64,000 nt of DNA from positions 91,518 to 155,517 of the forward strand of contig JADBXR010000006.1 of the NCBI GenBank assembly GCA_020403425.1, given 5' to 3'. The DNA comes from Chitinophagaceae bacterium. Lineage in GTDB: Bacteria > Bacteroidota > Bacteroidia > Chitinophagales > Chitinophagaceae. The position numbers were made by a program, and so were the translations under genes. Below, piece after piece: positions 1-9,030 of this stretch (position 1 is the stretch's first letter; the number at the start of each line of letters is the position of its first letter). Under the pieces are notes generated by a model. That model saw only the letters and a list, made by a program, of their open reading frames with translations. It ran no database searches and was not told the origin of the DNA.

Positions 1-873
1 GTCTATGGCGGTTCCCGCGATGCACAGTCGGTTTCTTTTAGAAACCTGGAGATACTGGGCATTAAAAAGGATGTCCGGTTACTTTCTATCAGTATCACCG
101 ATTTCCGTAGCACCCTGCAAACCATTCAAAAGGTAAAACCGGATGAGATCTATAACCTCTCCGGACAGAGCTCGGTAGGTCTTTCCTTTGAGCAACCGGT
201 AGAGACACTGGAAAGTATCGTCATGGCCAACCTGAACCTGATCGAAGCCATCCGTTTCATCAACCTGCCAACCAAATTGTACAATGCGGGATCCAGTGAA
301 TCTTTTGGCGATACATTGGGTGTGGCAGCAGATGAAAACACCCCTTTCCGGCCACGCAGTCCTTATGCCGTAGCCAAATCCACTGCATTCTGGCAGCTGG
401 CCAATTACCGGGAAGCCTACCATCTATTCGCCTGTACAGGTATCCTGTTCAACCACGAATCGCCTTTGCGCAAGGAGAATTTCGTCACCAAAAAGATCAT
501 TTCCACAGCCTGCCGTATCTATAAAGGGAGCAAGGAGAAATTGTACCTGGGTAACACAGATATCTACCGCGACTGGGGCTGGGCGCCCGAGTATGTGACC
601 GCCATGTGGTTGATGATGCAACAGGAAAAACCTGAAGACTATGTGATCGCCACCGGAAAAACGCACTCATTGAACGACCTGATCAGGATCACTTTCGAAA
701 AATTACAACTGAACCCTCAGGACCATGTATTGACAGACCCGGCTCTCTTCCGTTTGACCGACCTGCATGGCGGCATGGCCAATCCTGCCAAAGCCAAACA
801 GCAACTTGGATGGGAAGCCAAAGTGAGCTTTGAAGAAGTGATCGAAAGGATGATCGAAGCGGAGATGCAGTAG
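1..873 (+). CDS. gmd: GDP-mannose 4,6-dehydratase, 5' end cut by window
   Basis: Short-chain dehydrogenase/reductase enzyme that converts GDP-D-mannose to GDP-4-keto-6-deoxymannose in the cytoplasm, the entry to GDP-fucose, GDP-rhamnose and related sugars. The reading frame is open from base 1, giving 290 residues, so roughly the first 30-50 residues including the glycine-rich NADP loop lie outside. Visible are NLSGQSSVG (the NLAAQSHV-like segment), the SSES serine motif and the catalytic YAVAK (Tyr-x3-Lys), followed by NHESP and RDWGWAPEYV, all typical of Gmd. The TAG stop lies inside a heptamer repeat array. It pairs functionally with the GDP-mannose 3,5-epimerase gene at 5025-6029, although that gene is on the other strand. 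Confidence 0.93.
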   Translation, partial: VYGGSRDAQSVSFRNLEILGIKKDVRLLSISITDFRSTLQTIQKVKPDEIYNLSGQSSVGLSFEQPVETLESIVMANLNLIEAIRFINLPTKLYNAGSSESFGDTLGVAADENTPFRPRSPYAVAKSTAFWQLANYREAYHLFACTGILFNHESPLRKENFVTKKIISTACRIYKGSKEKLYLGNTDIYRDWGWAPEYVTAMWLMMQQEKPEDYVIATGKTHSLNDLIRITFEKLQLNPQDHVLTDPALFRLTDLHGGMANPAKAKQQLGWEAKVSFEEVIERMIEAEMQ

Positions 874-1012
874 TGAGTAGTCAGTAGTGAGTAGGGAGTA
901 TTAGTGGGGTACTTGCCTGGCGGCAATTGAAAATTATAGTTAAAACTGCATGTGAATGGTCACGATCATATGCGCCCAAACATTCACCATTGCCCATTGA
1001 CCATTCACTCTC

Positions 1013-1051
1013 TCCCGCTTTCAGCGGGATTTTCGTTTCGCTACGATTTGG
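1013..1051 (+). repeat. 39-bp dispersed hairpin element, copy 1
   Basis: Begins TCCCGCTTTCAGCGGGAT (CCCGCT/AGCGGG stem with a TTC loop) and ends CTACGATTTGG. Near-identical copies lie at 22849-22887, 61204-61240 and 63310-63348. This copy carries a few substitutions (TTTCGTTTCGCTACG). Confidence 0.85.
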
Positions 1052-1084
1052 TCATTGGTCTTTGGTCTTTAGCCTTTGGTCTTG
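1050..1084 (+). repeat. Heptamer array (GGTCTTT-type), 5 units
   Basis: Five consecutive 7-base units in phase: GGTCATT, GGTCTTT, GGTCTTT, AGCCTTT, GGTCTTG. It directly follows the 39-bp element. The same heptamer occurs at 22229-22249, 22803-22844 and 60028-60052. Confidence 0.85.
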
Positions 1085-1468
1085 GGGTATGGGGTTTGAG
1101 CATTCACTCATTCGCTCATTGTTCTTGCGCCCATTACCCACTCACGCCTCACCACTGACTACTCACTACTCACGATTCCCCTCCCGCATTTTCTCCAGCC
1201 AAAACGAAGACGGTTTATCTCCTTTTTCAGGTCAGCGGCAGTTTTACTAATAATTCATCACTTTTAATCCGTATCTATACTTGTATAAGTAGGGGAAACA
1301 CGGGTATCAGAGGTCGCAAAAGTCAATCCTGAGCATACAATCCTGCATGATCTTCATTTCTGCTGTAACGTTTTAACACGTATCTTCATTCCGGTCGTTT
1401 TTATCCTGCGCCAGCCTGGTTCATACTAAATAATAAGGTCATATATTGCAGTTAAATCCACCTTGGAG

Positions 1469-2872
1469 ATGTTTAAAGGAACCCAAGTCAATTATCTAGC
1501 CAGAATCATCCTGGATTATATCCTGCTTCTATTTTGTTTTGCTTTAGCTTCTTTTATTGATACGGGTAAATTTTTACCTATTCTTTGGCCTCCCTTAGTA
1601 TTCGTATTCGGAAGCAGTCTACTGATATGGTATATCTCAGCGCGAATTTTCTTATTGTATGGCGAGATAACCATATTCTCCTTTTCACAGGAGATGACGG
1701 TCTTTCTGCGCCATCTGGCAACTCACTTATTACTCCTGATCTTTTTACTCTTCCTATTCTATGAAGAATTCTACATCTATCGTTCCCTGGTATTCTATTA
1801 CCATATATTGATCTTTGCCACTATTCCATTTCTAAAATATTTTTACAGGGTAACAGTTGCTTTTGTCCGTAAGCAGTATAAATACGAAAAGAACATCCTT
1901 ATTGTTGGCGCAGGCTCCCTTGCTGCCAACTTCTACAGAACCGGCATCCTAAACAATGATCTGAAATATAACCTGGTAGGGGTGATAGACGATACAGAAC
2001 ATCACTCTTTCAATGGAAAGTACCTCGGACAACTGCATCAGCTCCCTGATTTACTCAAACACAACAATATCGACGAGGTATTCCTGGCAGTACCCAATGA
2101 TGAAACGGAGAAAATTGATTATGTGATCGATGTTTGTGAAAAAAATGCCAAAAGGGTAAGCCTAATACAGGATTTCGGCAGACACGGTCTTCCGTCCCTT
2201 AAAGTGACCAACTATGCTGGTTTCCCGGTGGTTGGCCTGCGTTATTTTCCCCTCGACGAAGCCGAGAACAGGTTCTTCAAAAGAATATTCGACATCCTGT
2301 TCTCCATTGCCTTTCTCGTTCTGATCTACAGCTGGCTGGCACCTATCATTGCCTTAGCCATCAAATTGAATTCGCGTGGACCTATTTTATTCAAACAGGA
2401 AAGATGGGGATTGAATAACAGGAAGATCATCTGTTATAAATTCAGAACCATGTACATGAGGAAAGAGGAAGATGAGGGAGGCAATGGTTTTGAGCAGGCC
2501 AGACGGAATGACAAACGTGTTACAGGTGTAGGGAGGTTTTTACGCAAGACCAGTTTGGATGAACTTCCCCAATTTATCAATGTGTTATCTGGGAGTATGT
2601 CGATCGTAGGCCCCAGACCTCACCCAATCCCCTTGTCATTGGAATCGAAAGATATTATCCCCAACTATATGTTGCGACACCTGGTGAAACCCGGCATTAC
2701 AGGATGGGCCCAGGTAAACGGCAGCCGTGGTGAAACGATCCACCCCGATGATATGCGTAAACGGGTGAATTATGACCTTTGGTACATTGAGAACTGGAGT
2801 TTCTGGCTCGACTGTCAGATCATTTTCCAAACCATTGTGAACATGATCAAGGGAGATGAGAATGCTTATTAG
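1469..2872 (+). CDS. Undecaprenyl-phosphate hexose-1-phosphate transferase (WbaP/WcaJ type)
   Basis: Polyprenyl glycosylphosphotransferase that moves a hexose-1-phosphate from a nucleotide sugar to undecaprenyl phosphate, starting repeat-unit assembly on the inner membrane. The 467 residues show an N-terminal block of about four hydrophobic helices (to ~125), a Rossmann-like CoA-binding domain (ILIVGAGS at ~143-150), one more hydrophobic helix (~275-300) and a C-terminal transferase domain with KFRTM (~324), [13 protein letters not shown] (~380) and [12 protein letters not shown]. Length and layout match the long WbaP/WcaJ/ExoY class, unlike the short enzyme at 22248-22799. I chose ATG 1469; an in-frame TTG at 1463 would add two residues. 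It converges with the Wzi-like gene at 3040. Confidence 0.93.
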   Translation: MFKGTQVNYLARIILDYILLLFCFALASFIDTGKFLPILWPPLVFVFGSSLLIWYISARIFLLYGEITIFSFSQEMTVFLRHLATHLLLLIFLLFLFYEEFYIYRSLVFYYHILIFATIPFLKYFYRVTVAFVRKQYKYEKNILIVGAGSLAANFYRTGILNNDLKYNLVGVIDDTEHHSFNGKYLGQLHQLPDLLKHNNIDEVFLAVPNDETEKIDYVIDVCEKNAKRVSLIQDFGRHGLPSLKVTNYAGFPVVGLRYFPLDEAENRFFKRIFDILFSIAFLVLIYSWLAPIIALAIKLNSRGPILFKQERWGLNNRKIICYKFRTMYMRKEEDEGGNGFEQARRNDKRVTGVGRFLRKTSLDELPQFINVLSGSMSIVGPRPHPIPLSLESKDIIPNYMLRHLVKPGITGWAQVNGSRGETIHPDDMRKRVNYDLWYIENWSFWLDCQIIFQTIVNMIKGDENAY

Positions 2873-3039
2873 GGGGTTGCCAATAGCGGAGTTTTCAATA
2901 ACTAACAAAGTGTTTTACTACTATGGTTAAGTGAATCGTGAGTGGTGAGTGGTGAGTAAGTGAATCGGTTATGAGGATTTACTCATTATAGACTACTGCC
3001 AATCAGCTGCAAACCAGGTGTAACTTAACACTAGTCACC

Positions 3040-4605
3040 TCAGAGCCCATAAGTAACTCCTACACTGAACATATTCTGCTGATCGAACCTGCGTAACTGC
3101 ATATTAAGATAAAGGCGATTCACATATTCATAAGAGGCATTCAGCAAGAATTCATCTGACCGCTGTTGAAAATCAAAAAGAAATGGCGGCTGGGGCTGCT
3201 GATTGTATTGCTGATCTAAAGTGCCGGCTCCTCCTTTCCGGAGATGGGTGTAACGGGCATAAAGTTTTAAGCGGGGCAATGGCGTAAACCGCGAATATAC
3301 AACCACACGATCAGCGTTACTGCCAATCCAGTCTCCCATCAGATATCCCTGATTAACATAATCCTGAGCAGACAAAATATTCCTGTACACAAAAGGACGA
3401 ACACGGGTATATTCTGCACCAATGGTAAGATAATGGATACCAGCCACATCAGTCAAGGAACCGCCTATTGTGTATCCTAACTGGTTCCGTTGTTTGGTTT
3501 TATTAAACAAACCCGTCAGTTTAATCTCGTCGATAAAAAGTGTTCCATACAGATGTGTCTTTTTTAATTGATTTCGCGAGCTTACCTGAAAAAAGAATTG
3601 CCCGTTTGATCCACGTTCCAGAAAGGTTGAGTTTGAATTATTATCAATCGCCTTAAAAAACATGATCGGAACAAGATACCCGATATTAAGCCGATCGTTA
3701 TAAATCATTGATTCCCCTAATGACAGTACCATTCCTTTAGTCAGGTTAATGTCAATGCTGTGTAAGGCCATATATTTTGCAACTTCTACAGTCCTGTAGC
3801 CAGTCCCGGTTGAAATAGGATATGAGCGAGAAGAGTCTACAATATTAGAACGGAGCCAGGCATGGGTATAGTTAAACTTCAACCAAGGTAATGGCTGATA
3901 ATCAAGTCTGATATAGGGGTATACTGGTGCTTTATCTGACAGCACCAGCCGCCCTGATTCTCCGTAACCCCATAAAAGATAGTCCTGCCCTACACTCACC
4001 GCACCTTTATTGAATTCATATCGCAAATTGGCTCTCAACTCTGAATAACTGGCTTTATTTACAGCAAAAGGACTTGTATTAACAATGCCAGTGTTACTGC
4101 CTGCAAATAAGGATTTTCGTGAAGTATCCAACCCCTTTCCATCTTCATTGATGTCGTGAAAGGAAAACTGGTAACCCAGTCGTTTCCCTATCCTTCCCCA
4201 GAAATTGATCCCCAGACTTTTTGATCTGATATCCATTCCTTTGCCACCGGTATAAGAAGCCGTCATAATCGGATCGGCATACAATGTAAAACCTTCTCCG
4301 CGAGCCGAAAGGATCCTTTTGCGTTCCCCTTCCCTGAACTCTCGTAAATAAAAATCCAGTTCCTTCTTTTCTGTTTCATGTAAAACCGAAGCATGCGCTG
4401 CAACAGAATCCAGCACCGAATTGATATATGTTTTACTAAGGGGCCTAACATTGTCATTAAATACAACCACACCTTTTTGTGCCAATCGACTCAGGTAATT
4501 GTATACCTCATGCGTGTGCCGTTCATATACCGGCTGTGCATTCAACGCTACCTGAAATAGAAAGACCGTAACAAGCAGTGAGACATATTTTTTAATTGTA
4601 CTCAT
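3040..4605 (-). CDS. Wzi-like outer-membrane beta-barrel protein
   Basis: Predicted outer-membrane protein of 521 residues. It has a clear N-terminal signal peptide (hydrophobic run ~8-22, cleavage after ALNAQ) and then an alternating amphipathic, aromatic-rich pattern typical of a beta-barrel, ending in a short strand. The segment YLLWGYGESGRLVLS followed by AP and a WLRS stretch resembles the capsule-assembly Wzi family, which holds or organises polysaccharide at the cell surface. It is more divergent than the two Wzi proteins at 14952 and 16589, since it lacks their NIWWGP..N..LLSSNNAPGF block. It is the last gene before the convergent sugar transferase and is separated from the epimerase gene by 419 bp, so it is probably transcribed from its own promoter. 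Confidence 0.75.
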   Translation of the reverse strand: MSTIKKYVSLLVTVFLFQVALNAQPVYERHTHEVYNYLSRLAQKGVVVFNDNVRPLSKTYINSVLDSVAAHASVLHETEKKELDFYLREFREGERKRILSARGEGFTLYADPIMTASYTGGKGMDIRSKSLGINFWGRIGKRLGYQFSFHDINEDGKGLDTSRKSLFAGSNTGIVNTSPFAVNKASYSELRANLRYEFNKGAVSVGQDYLLWGYGESGRLVLSDKAPVYPYIRLDYQPLPWLKFNYTHAWLRSNIVDSSRSYPISTGTGYRTVEVAKYMALHSIDINLTKGMVLSLGESMIYNDRLNIGYLVPIMFFKAIDNNSNSTFLERGSNGQFFFQVSSRNQLKKTHLYGTLFIDEIKLTGLFNKTKQRNQLGYTIGGSLTDVAGIHYLTIGAEYTRVRPFVYRNILSAQDYVNQGYLMGDWIGSNADRVVVYSRFTPLPRLKLYARYTHLRKGGAGTLDQQYNQQPQPPFLFDFQQRSDEFLLNASYEYVNRLYLNMQLRRFDQQNMFSVGVTYGL

Positions 4606-5024
4606 TTTATATCAGATAAGTCAGAAGATAAAGATAACAGGGAACCAAGAAGCATACACATAAGATAATCCTGCTTTTTATTGGGCAGGGATAGAGTTGG
4701 ATGAGGGTGACAGCCGAAGTAAGCGTTTTTTCACAAAACCAGGCACCGCGCTTTTGCCGAAATGATCACTACCGGCCATGAGAAAAGGTCTTCAGTACCC
4801 ACTGTAAAAAAAGGAAATGCATCATAATGAGGTAATCCCGAATTCCTTGCTATTTCCGGTACATAAAATACGACTACAAACAATGCCCAAAAAACCTTAG
4901 TAGATCCAGATCAGGCAGGTCCCCGATAGCGGAGTTTTTGACCGATAGGCAATGATTAACAAATAGAGCCTGGCACAATCTTACCGTAAGCCGGGGAGGA
5001 TCCCACATACCTGCTGATGATATG
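4606..5024. other. Intergenic stretch, no gene seen
   Basis: 419 bases between two minus-strand genes. I see no open frame worth calling and no strong hairpin. ATAGCGGAGTTTTT near 4927 also occurs, with one change, just after the sugar transferase stop near 2883 (AATAGCGGAGTTTTC), so it may be a small repeat. The promoter of the Wzi-like gene should lie in the first 100 bases, but no clear TTTG/TAnnTTTG pair is visible. Confidence 0.5.
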
Positions 5025-6029
5025 CTACCCAGCCAACACTTCTTCCTTATTCCGATCCATCTTTACTTTTACCTGATCGGCTATCCAGCTGTATGTTTTT
5101 ACCAAGCCTTCTTTCAGCGAACGTGATGGTTGCCAATGCAACTTTTCAGCTATCAGTTTATTATCAGAGTTCCGCCCTCTCACACCGGTATGAGGCACCG
5201 AAATATTCTTAATGTCGATCTTCTTACCGGAAATATCAATGGCCATCCGGGCCAGTTGATTCAGTGTCACCATCTCCTCAGATCCTATATTGAATGGACC
5301 GCTCAGGTCAGACCGCATCAGTCTTGATACCCCTTCCAGACATTCATCAATATACAGAAATGATCTTGTTTGTTTTCCATCGCCCCAGACTTCAATATGG
5401 CCACCATCAGGGGCTTCCGCTACTTTTCGGCAAATGGCGGCTGGTGCTTTTTCTTTTCCCCCGGTCCAGGTACCTTCCGGACCAAAAATATTATGGAAAC
5501 GGGCAATCTTTACATCCAAACCATGATTGCGCCCAAATGCCAGGTACAAACGCTCGCTGAATAATTTCTCCCACCCATAATCACTGTCAGGTTCTGCCGG
5601 ATAGGCCGAATCCTCCGAACACTTCGGATTATCCGGATCTGTTTGATTATAAGCAGGATAGATACAGGCTGACGAGGAATAAAATATTTTATTGGATCCT
5701 GTTTTTAATGCCTGTTGCAAAACATTCAAGTTGATCGTTGCTGAATTATGCATTACATTGGCATCGTTTTCACCGGTAAAGATATATCCGGCGCCACCCA
5801 TATCGGCGGCTAACTGGTATACTTCGTCGAAAGGCATATCCATAACATCTCTAACAATTACCTGTTCCGTCAAGTCTCCTATAACAAATTCATCTGCTGC
5901 TGATCTGCTGAACTCATGTTCTTTGATGTCGACCCCTCTTACCCAGGCCCCTTCTTCTTTGAGTCTCTTTACCAAATGACCACCGATAAATCCTCCAGCT
6001 CCACACACCAGCACTTTCTTCCTGCTCAT
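5025..6029 (-). CDS. GDP-mannose 3,5-epimerase
   Basis: Extended SDR enzyme that epimerises GDP-D-mannose to GDP-L-galactose (and GDP-L-gulose). The NAD loop is CGAGGFIGGH at residues 9-18. Other family hallmarks are SSACIYP, YGWEK, RFHNIFGPEGTWTGG and KEKAPAA, plus WGDGKQTRSF and GVRGRNSDN near the end. Cys122, Tyr151, Lys155 and Lys194 sit at a constant offset of 23 from the four catalytic positions I recall for the plant enzyme (Cys145, Tyr174, Lys178, Lys217), so the active site looks intact. Length is 334 residues. The start overlaps the end of the upstream WecG-family gene by 4 bp (ATGA), which implies translational coupling. It could supply an L-galactose-type donor to locus A. Confidence 0.9.
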   Translation of the reverse strand: MSRKKVLVCGAGGFIGGHLVKRLKEEGAWVRGVDIKEHEFSRSAADEFVIGDLTEQVIVRDVMDMPFDEVYQLAADMGGAGYIFTGENDANVMHNSATINLNVLQQALKTGSNKIFYSSSACIYPAYNQTDPDNPKCSEDSAYPAEPDSDYGWEKLFSERLYLAFGRNHGLDVKIARFHNIFGPEGTWTGGKEKAPAAICRKVAEAPDGGHIEVWGDGKQTRSFLYIDECLEGVSRLMRSDLSGPFNIGSEEMVTLNQLARMAIDISGKKIDIKNISVPHTGVRGRNSDNKLIAEKLHWQPSRSLKEGLVKTYSWIADQVKVKMDRNKEEVLAG

Positions 6030-6799
6030 ATATGTTTCTTTTTAAAGATGTAAAAATCCATAAATTCTTTGATATTTAACCAGATAAACTTGGGAACTAT
6101 CTCAGAGTACCTCTTATACAGTCGCTTAGGCTCCATTAAAAGCCTGAAAAACCACTCCAGCCCCATATTCTGTATCCATCTTGGCGCCTGTTTTACTCTA
6201 CCCGTATGAAAGTCAAAAGCAGCCCCAACCGTAATTATGTAATTGGTACGTACATATTTTGCCAAATTGATGGCAAATCTCTCTTGCTTCGGTGTACTGA
6301 TTCCAACCCATACGATATGAGCATCAGATTCGGAAATCCGCTGCCCCAGCTCACTCATTTCGTTTTCTGTCATATCCCGGAAAGGTGGAGAATACACCCC
6401 TGTTACGCTATCGTTTCCGAATCTCCTGCTTACTGTTGCCTTTAAATCCTCCGCCACCCCTTCTTTCCCTCCACAAAAAAAATGATTGACCGGCAGTTTT
6501 GCTGTAGCTCTTAAAAGGCTTTCAAAAAAAGCAGGGCCATAGCACCTTTGCATCCCCTTTGCTCCTTTCATCCTGCCCACCCACACAACCGGCATACCAT
6601 CCGGCAGGTTGAAATAGAATTTCTGTAATACCTGATTAAATGAAGGGTCTTTCTTCGCCTCTATCAACCCATGGGCGCCGGTGGCACTTATACAAAGATT
6701 TCTGCCTTTTGAAGTACCCGTTCCAATCTCCATTAGCAGCTCCTCTACCGCCATTTCAATATTCTTATCGTAAAAAGGCGTATTCAGAACAGAAATCAT
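6026..6799 (-). CDS. WecG/TagA/CpsF family glycosyltransferase (GT26)
   Basis: Cytoplasmic, membrane-associated transferase that adds a sugar, in known members N-acetylmannosamine(uronic acid) or a hexose, to a lipid-linked acceptor. The 257 residues cover the whole family domain. Motifs include NLPDGMP (64-70, with the proposed catalytic Asp67), GISTPKQE (166-173), GAAFDFHTG (192-200) and the C-terminal EWFFRLLMEPKRLYKRY, thought to mediate membrane association. It overlaps the epimerase gene by 4 bp and follows the methyltransferase gene at 6883 by 83 bp. It probably adds the second sugar of the locus A repeat unit. Confidence 0.9.
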   Translation of the reverse strand: MISVLNTPFYDKNIEMAVEELLMEIGTGTSKGRNLCISATGAHGLIEAKKDPSFNQVLQKFYFNLPDGMPVVWVGRMKGAKGMQRCYGPAFFESLLRATAKLPVNHFFCGGKEGVAEDLKATVSRRFGNDSVTGVYSPPFRDMTENEMSELGQRISESDAHIVWVGISTPKQERFAINLAKYVRTNYIITVGAAFDFHTGRVKQAPRWIQNMGLEWFFRLLMEPKRLYKRYSEIVPKFIWLNIKEFMDFYIFKKKHI

Positions 6800-6882
6800 A
6801 TTATTTAACCTTTCAATAATAAAATAATTACCTACTGTATCTAATAACCGCGAATATGATCACTCCATCAGGCTACTGGTTT

Positions 6883-7545
6883 CTATCGAGTTTTCATCAA
6901 CAGCATCTTTTTTATCAGCTTTTTCAGTTTCACTTTATAATCCGAATAAATCAAATAAAAGCGATTGATCCCCTGGTTCTGCCAGTCATTTACCAGAACT
7001 TCCTCGCCAGTTTTAATGAAAAAAGCTGTTTTACCTATTACGGCATCCAACTTCCAGTTCTTTTCCTTTTTCAGAAATCGAAACAGGTTTCTGACTGAAG
7101 GCAGCTGAATATCATCAACTACCATATAACCACCTATTTTCAATTTCTTCTCTGTAAAATGATAATCGATCTCTGCATAGGGGTAACGATGTGCCCCATC
7201 AATAAATACAAAATCAAGCAAAGGGATGGTTTTGATCAATTCAGGTAATACATCTGCTGAACTATCTGCAATAAATGTAAAATCAGTTTTGATAGTATTG
7301 GTTTCACAATATTGCCTGATCCTCATCTCTTCGCCCGGATCAGGAGCGATAGAGATATGTTTACATCCAGCCATCAGGAAAGCAAAAGTTGATTTTCCGG
7401 AACCGGTTTCAAGTGTCACAAATCCTGGTCTCAATTTCCCGAGTATATATATAACTACTTTATCAGATACTCCAAAATTTGCCGGGCTCCCATCCTCCCA
7501 CACATGAAAACTCGGATTGTCTTTTAATAATTTCTGTATTTCCAT
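6883..7545 (-). CDS. Class I SAM-dependent methyltransferase-like protein
   Basis: Predicted 220-residue methyltransferase of the compact Rossmann type found in polysaccharide clusters. LETGSGKSTFAFLMAG (residues ~45-60) fits motif I for S-adenosylmethionine binding, and FVFIDGAHRYPYAEIDYHF plus GGYMVVDDIQ resemble the metal-dependent CmcI/Methyltransf_24 class, which often modifies sugars. The C-terminus is very Lys-rich (KVKLKKLIKKMLLMK). Substrate is unknown; O-methylation of a locus A sugar is the likeliest role. It lies between the polymerase (95 bp upstream) and the WecG-type transferase. Confidence 0.75.
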   Translation of the reverse strand: MEIQKLLKDNPSFHVWEDGSPANFGVSDKVVIYILGKLRPGFVTLETGSGKSTFAFLMAGCKHISIAPDPGEEMRIRQYCETNTIKTDFTFIADSSADVLPELIKTIPLLDFVFIDGAHRYPYAEIDYHFTEKKLKIGGYMVVDDIQLPSVRNLFRFLKKEKNWKLDAVIGKTAFFIKTGEEVLVNDWQNQGINRFYLIYSDYKVKLKKLIKKMLLMKTR

Positions 7546-7640
7546 TTTTATCTTTTACACTTTACGTGAGCCTTCGATACTTAGATATTTGTTTGATCTA
7601 TGACGAATACAATAATACGAGTTTTATATAATCGGCTTTT

Positions 7641-8891
7641 TTAAACTGAATGAAAGGCCTCTTCTGCATACACAAGTCCTGTAAATATCCAAAATGGCAT
7701 AGCCCCCATCGGACCTTCTAAAAAAACATCAAAAGATGCATTAATAAGAAAAGCACAACCGATAACCAACATCATTAGTATCTCTGGACTGATTTCCTTT
7801 TTCCTGATTTCCCTCAGGTGAAGATATATCCAACATAACCACAAAAAAAATAGGGGCACTCCAAACCGTGCCAGTATGGTCATGTGGAAACTATGCGGAG
7901 AACGCAAATTTCCTTCAGAAGGATCATAGACAATATCGTCTGTTGCGGCGAGACTCATCCCCAAGCCCCTGCCATATAAAAAATAATCCCCTAAAAAAGT
8001 GTACTCAACAATCCTGGCCCACCATACCAGTCGCCAGGCTTTATTATCGCTCAGTGTACTCCCATCATCCTCTGAAGAAAAAATGCTCACGGCATTTCTT
8101 TTCAATTGTTCAATACTTAATGTCCTTCCTTGGAAATTTTCTTCAAGATTCGTTGACAAAAACAAAGGAATTGCCAACAAAACCAGCAGGGGTACAAATT
8201 TCAACCACTTTATCATTTGATCCTTCAACTGCCGGTTTCTACTATAAATAAAAAAAAGGAACATCGGAATAATAAACGAAATCATGCCCGAACGGCTGTA
8301 AGACGACACTATCAGAAAAAGATATACAATCAGGATCCATTGTAAAACAAAAAAACGTCCACGCAATACTATGTTTCCATTCAGCAATAAAATACTCGCT
8401 ATAAAGAGGTGGACCCCCATATCGCCAAACTTGTATAAAAAAAGCCGTTGGCCCTGGAACAAAGTCAGATCACGGAAATACGGAACATACGACGATAATA
8501 AAAAGAAACAGCACATTAGAAAAGGATACCACTTGTAAATGCCAAAAAGTCTTTTTTTCAAATAGGGCAACTCGTCCTTAAAAAAATACACAATAAAAGC
8601 AAATACGATATAGTTGAAGATAACAGAGTCGCGAATAACATCCCCTATCGAATATCCTCCCAAAAAGCCCCTAAAAATATATACCACCGACATCAGGACA
8701 AAAAAAACCAATAGGGCCATTCGTTTATCCCATGCGAATTCATACGATCGTATGTTCCATAATATCAATATCAGTCCAGCAACAATAACGACTTCACTTA
8801 AATAACTATACGCAATACCTTTGTTAAAAAGTACATAGAGTAAGTAGACCAATACAAAAAAATTAAAATACAATCGCTTGATCGCTGCCAT
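7641..8891 (-). CDS. O-antigen polymerase/ligase-type membrane protein (Wzy candidate, locus A)
   Basis: Polytopic membrane protein of about 416 residues with roughly 10-12 hydrophobic segments, interrupted by a long soluble loop at about residues 240-330. The loop ends in LRSPHSFHMTILARFGVP, the conserved region of the O-antigen ligase/Wzy_C family. Proteins of this kind join repeat units in the periplasm (Wzy) or link glycan to lipid or protein (ligase); the setting next to Wzx and Wzz favours polymerase. I start at ATG 8891 because the longer frame to 8978 begins with TTG and its first 29 residues look unlike the family. This leaves a 139-bp divergent promoter region shared with the mutase gene at 9031. 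Confidence 0.85.
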   Translation of the reverse strand: MAAIKRLYFNFFVLVYLLYVLFNKGIAYSYLSEVVIVAGLILILWNIRSYEFAWDKRMALLVFFVLMSVVYIFRGFLGGYSIGDVIRDSVIFNYIVFAFIVYFFKDELPYLKKRLFGIYKWYPFLMCCFFLLSSYVPYFRDLTLFQGQRLFLYKFGDMGVHLFIASILLLNGNIVLRGRFFVLQWILIVYLFLIVSSYSRSGMISFIIPMFLFFIYSRNRQLKDQMIKWLKFVPLLVLLAIPLFLSTNLEENFQGRTLSIEQLKRNAVSIFSSEDDGSTLSDNKAWRLVWWARIVEYTFLGDYFLYGRGLGMSLAATDDIVYDPSEGNLRSPHSFHMTILARFGVPLFFLWLCWIYLHLREIRKKEISPEILMMLVIGCAFLINASFDVFLEGPMGAMPFWIFTGLVYAEEAFHSV

Positions 8892-8966
8892 TATCCTTGT
8901 TTGCTTACATTTCGTAAAGGTAATCTGAACCGCCTCAAATAAAACAAATTTTATATCATTAAAAAC

Positions 8967-8974
8967 TATATTTG
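8967..8974 (+). promoter_or_regulatory. Possible Bacteroidota -7 promoter box upstream of glf
   Basis: TATATTTG matches the Bacteroidota -7 consensus TAnnTTTG and would place transcription start about 50 bases before the mutase ATG. No exact TTTG is found at the expected -33 distance, where the sequence is a T/A-rich AATTTTAT, so this is tentative. Confidence 0.3.
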
Positions 8975-9030
8975 CCAACAGACATGCGCCACTAAGCCAC
9001 CTGACATTACCTTAGGATAAATCAGATAAC

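Larger units (their letters stand above)
874..1468. repeat. Non-coding repeat mosaic between gmd and sugar transferase
   Basis: A 595-base gap without a convincing gene. It starts with GTGAGTA/GTCAGTA-type heptamers directly at the gmd stop. It contains a copy of the 39-bp hairpin element (1013-1051), a GGTCTTT heptamer array (1050-1084), and near 1152-1174 a reverse-oriented relative of the GTGAGTA array, so the two ends could fold back on each other. Open frames here (for example 927-1250) translate to low-complexity repeats and are not called. The last ~200 bases before the sugar transferase look like ordinary upstream DNA. A TATACTTG (near 1277) resembles a Bacteroidota -7 box, but I see no paired TTTG. 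Confidence 0.75.

Noticed and set aside
927..1250. Open frames in the gmd/sugar-transferase spacer
   Set aside because: They are built from the 39-bp element and heptamers, have low-complexity translations (Ser/His/Leu repeats) and no start context.
7641..8978. Longer start for the locus A polymerase (TTG 8978)
   Set aside because: The first 29 residues have no family match and would leave only 52 bases for two divergent promoters.
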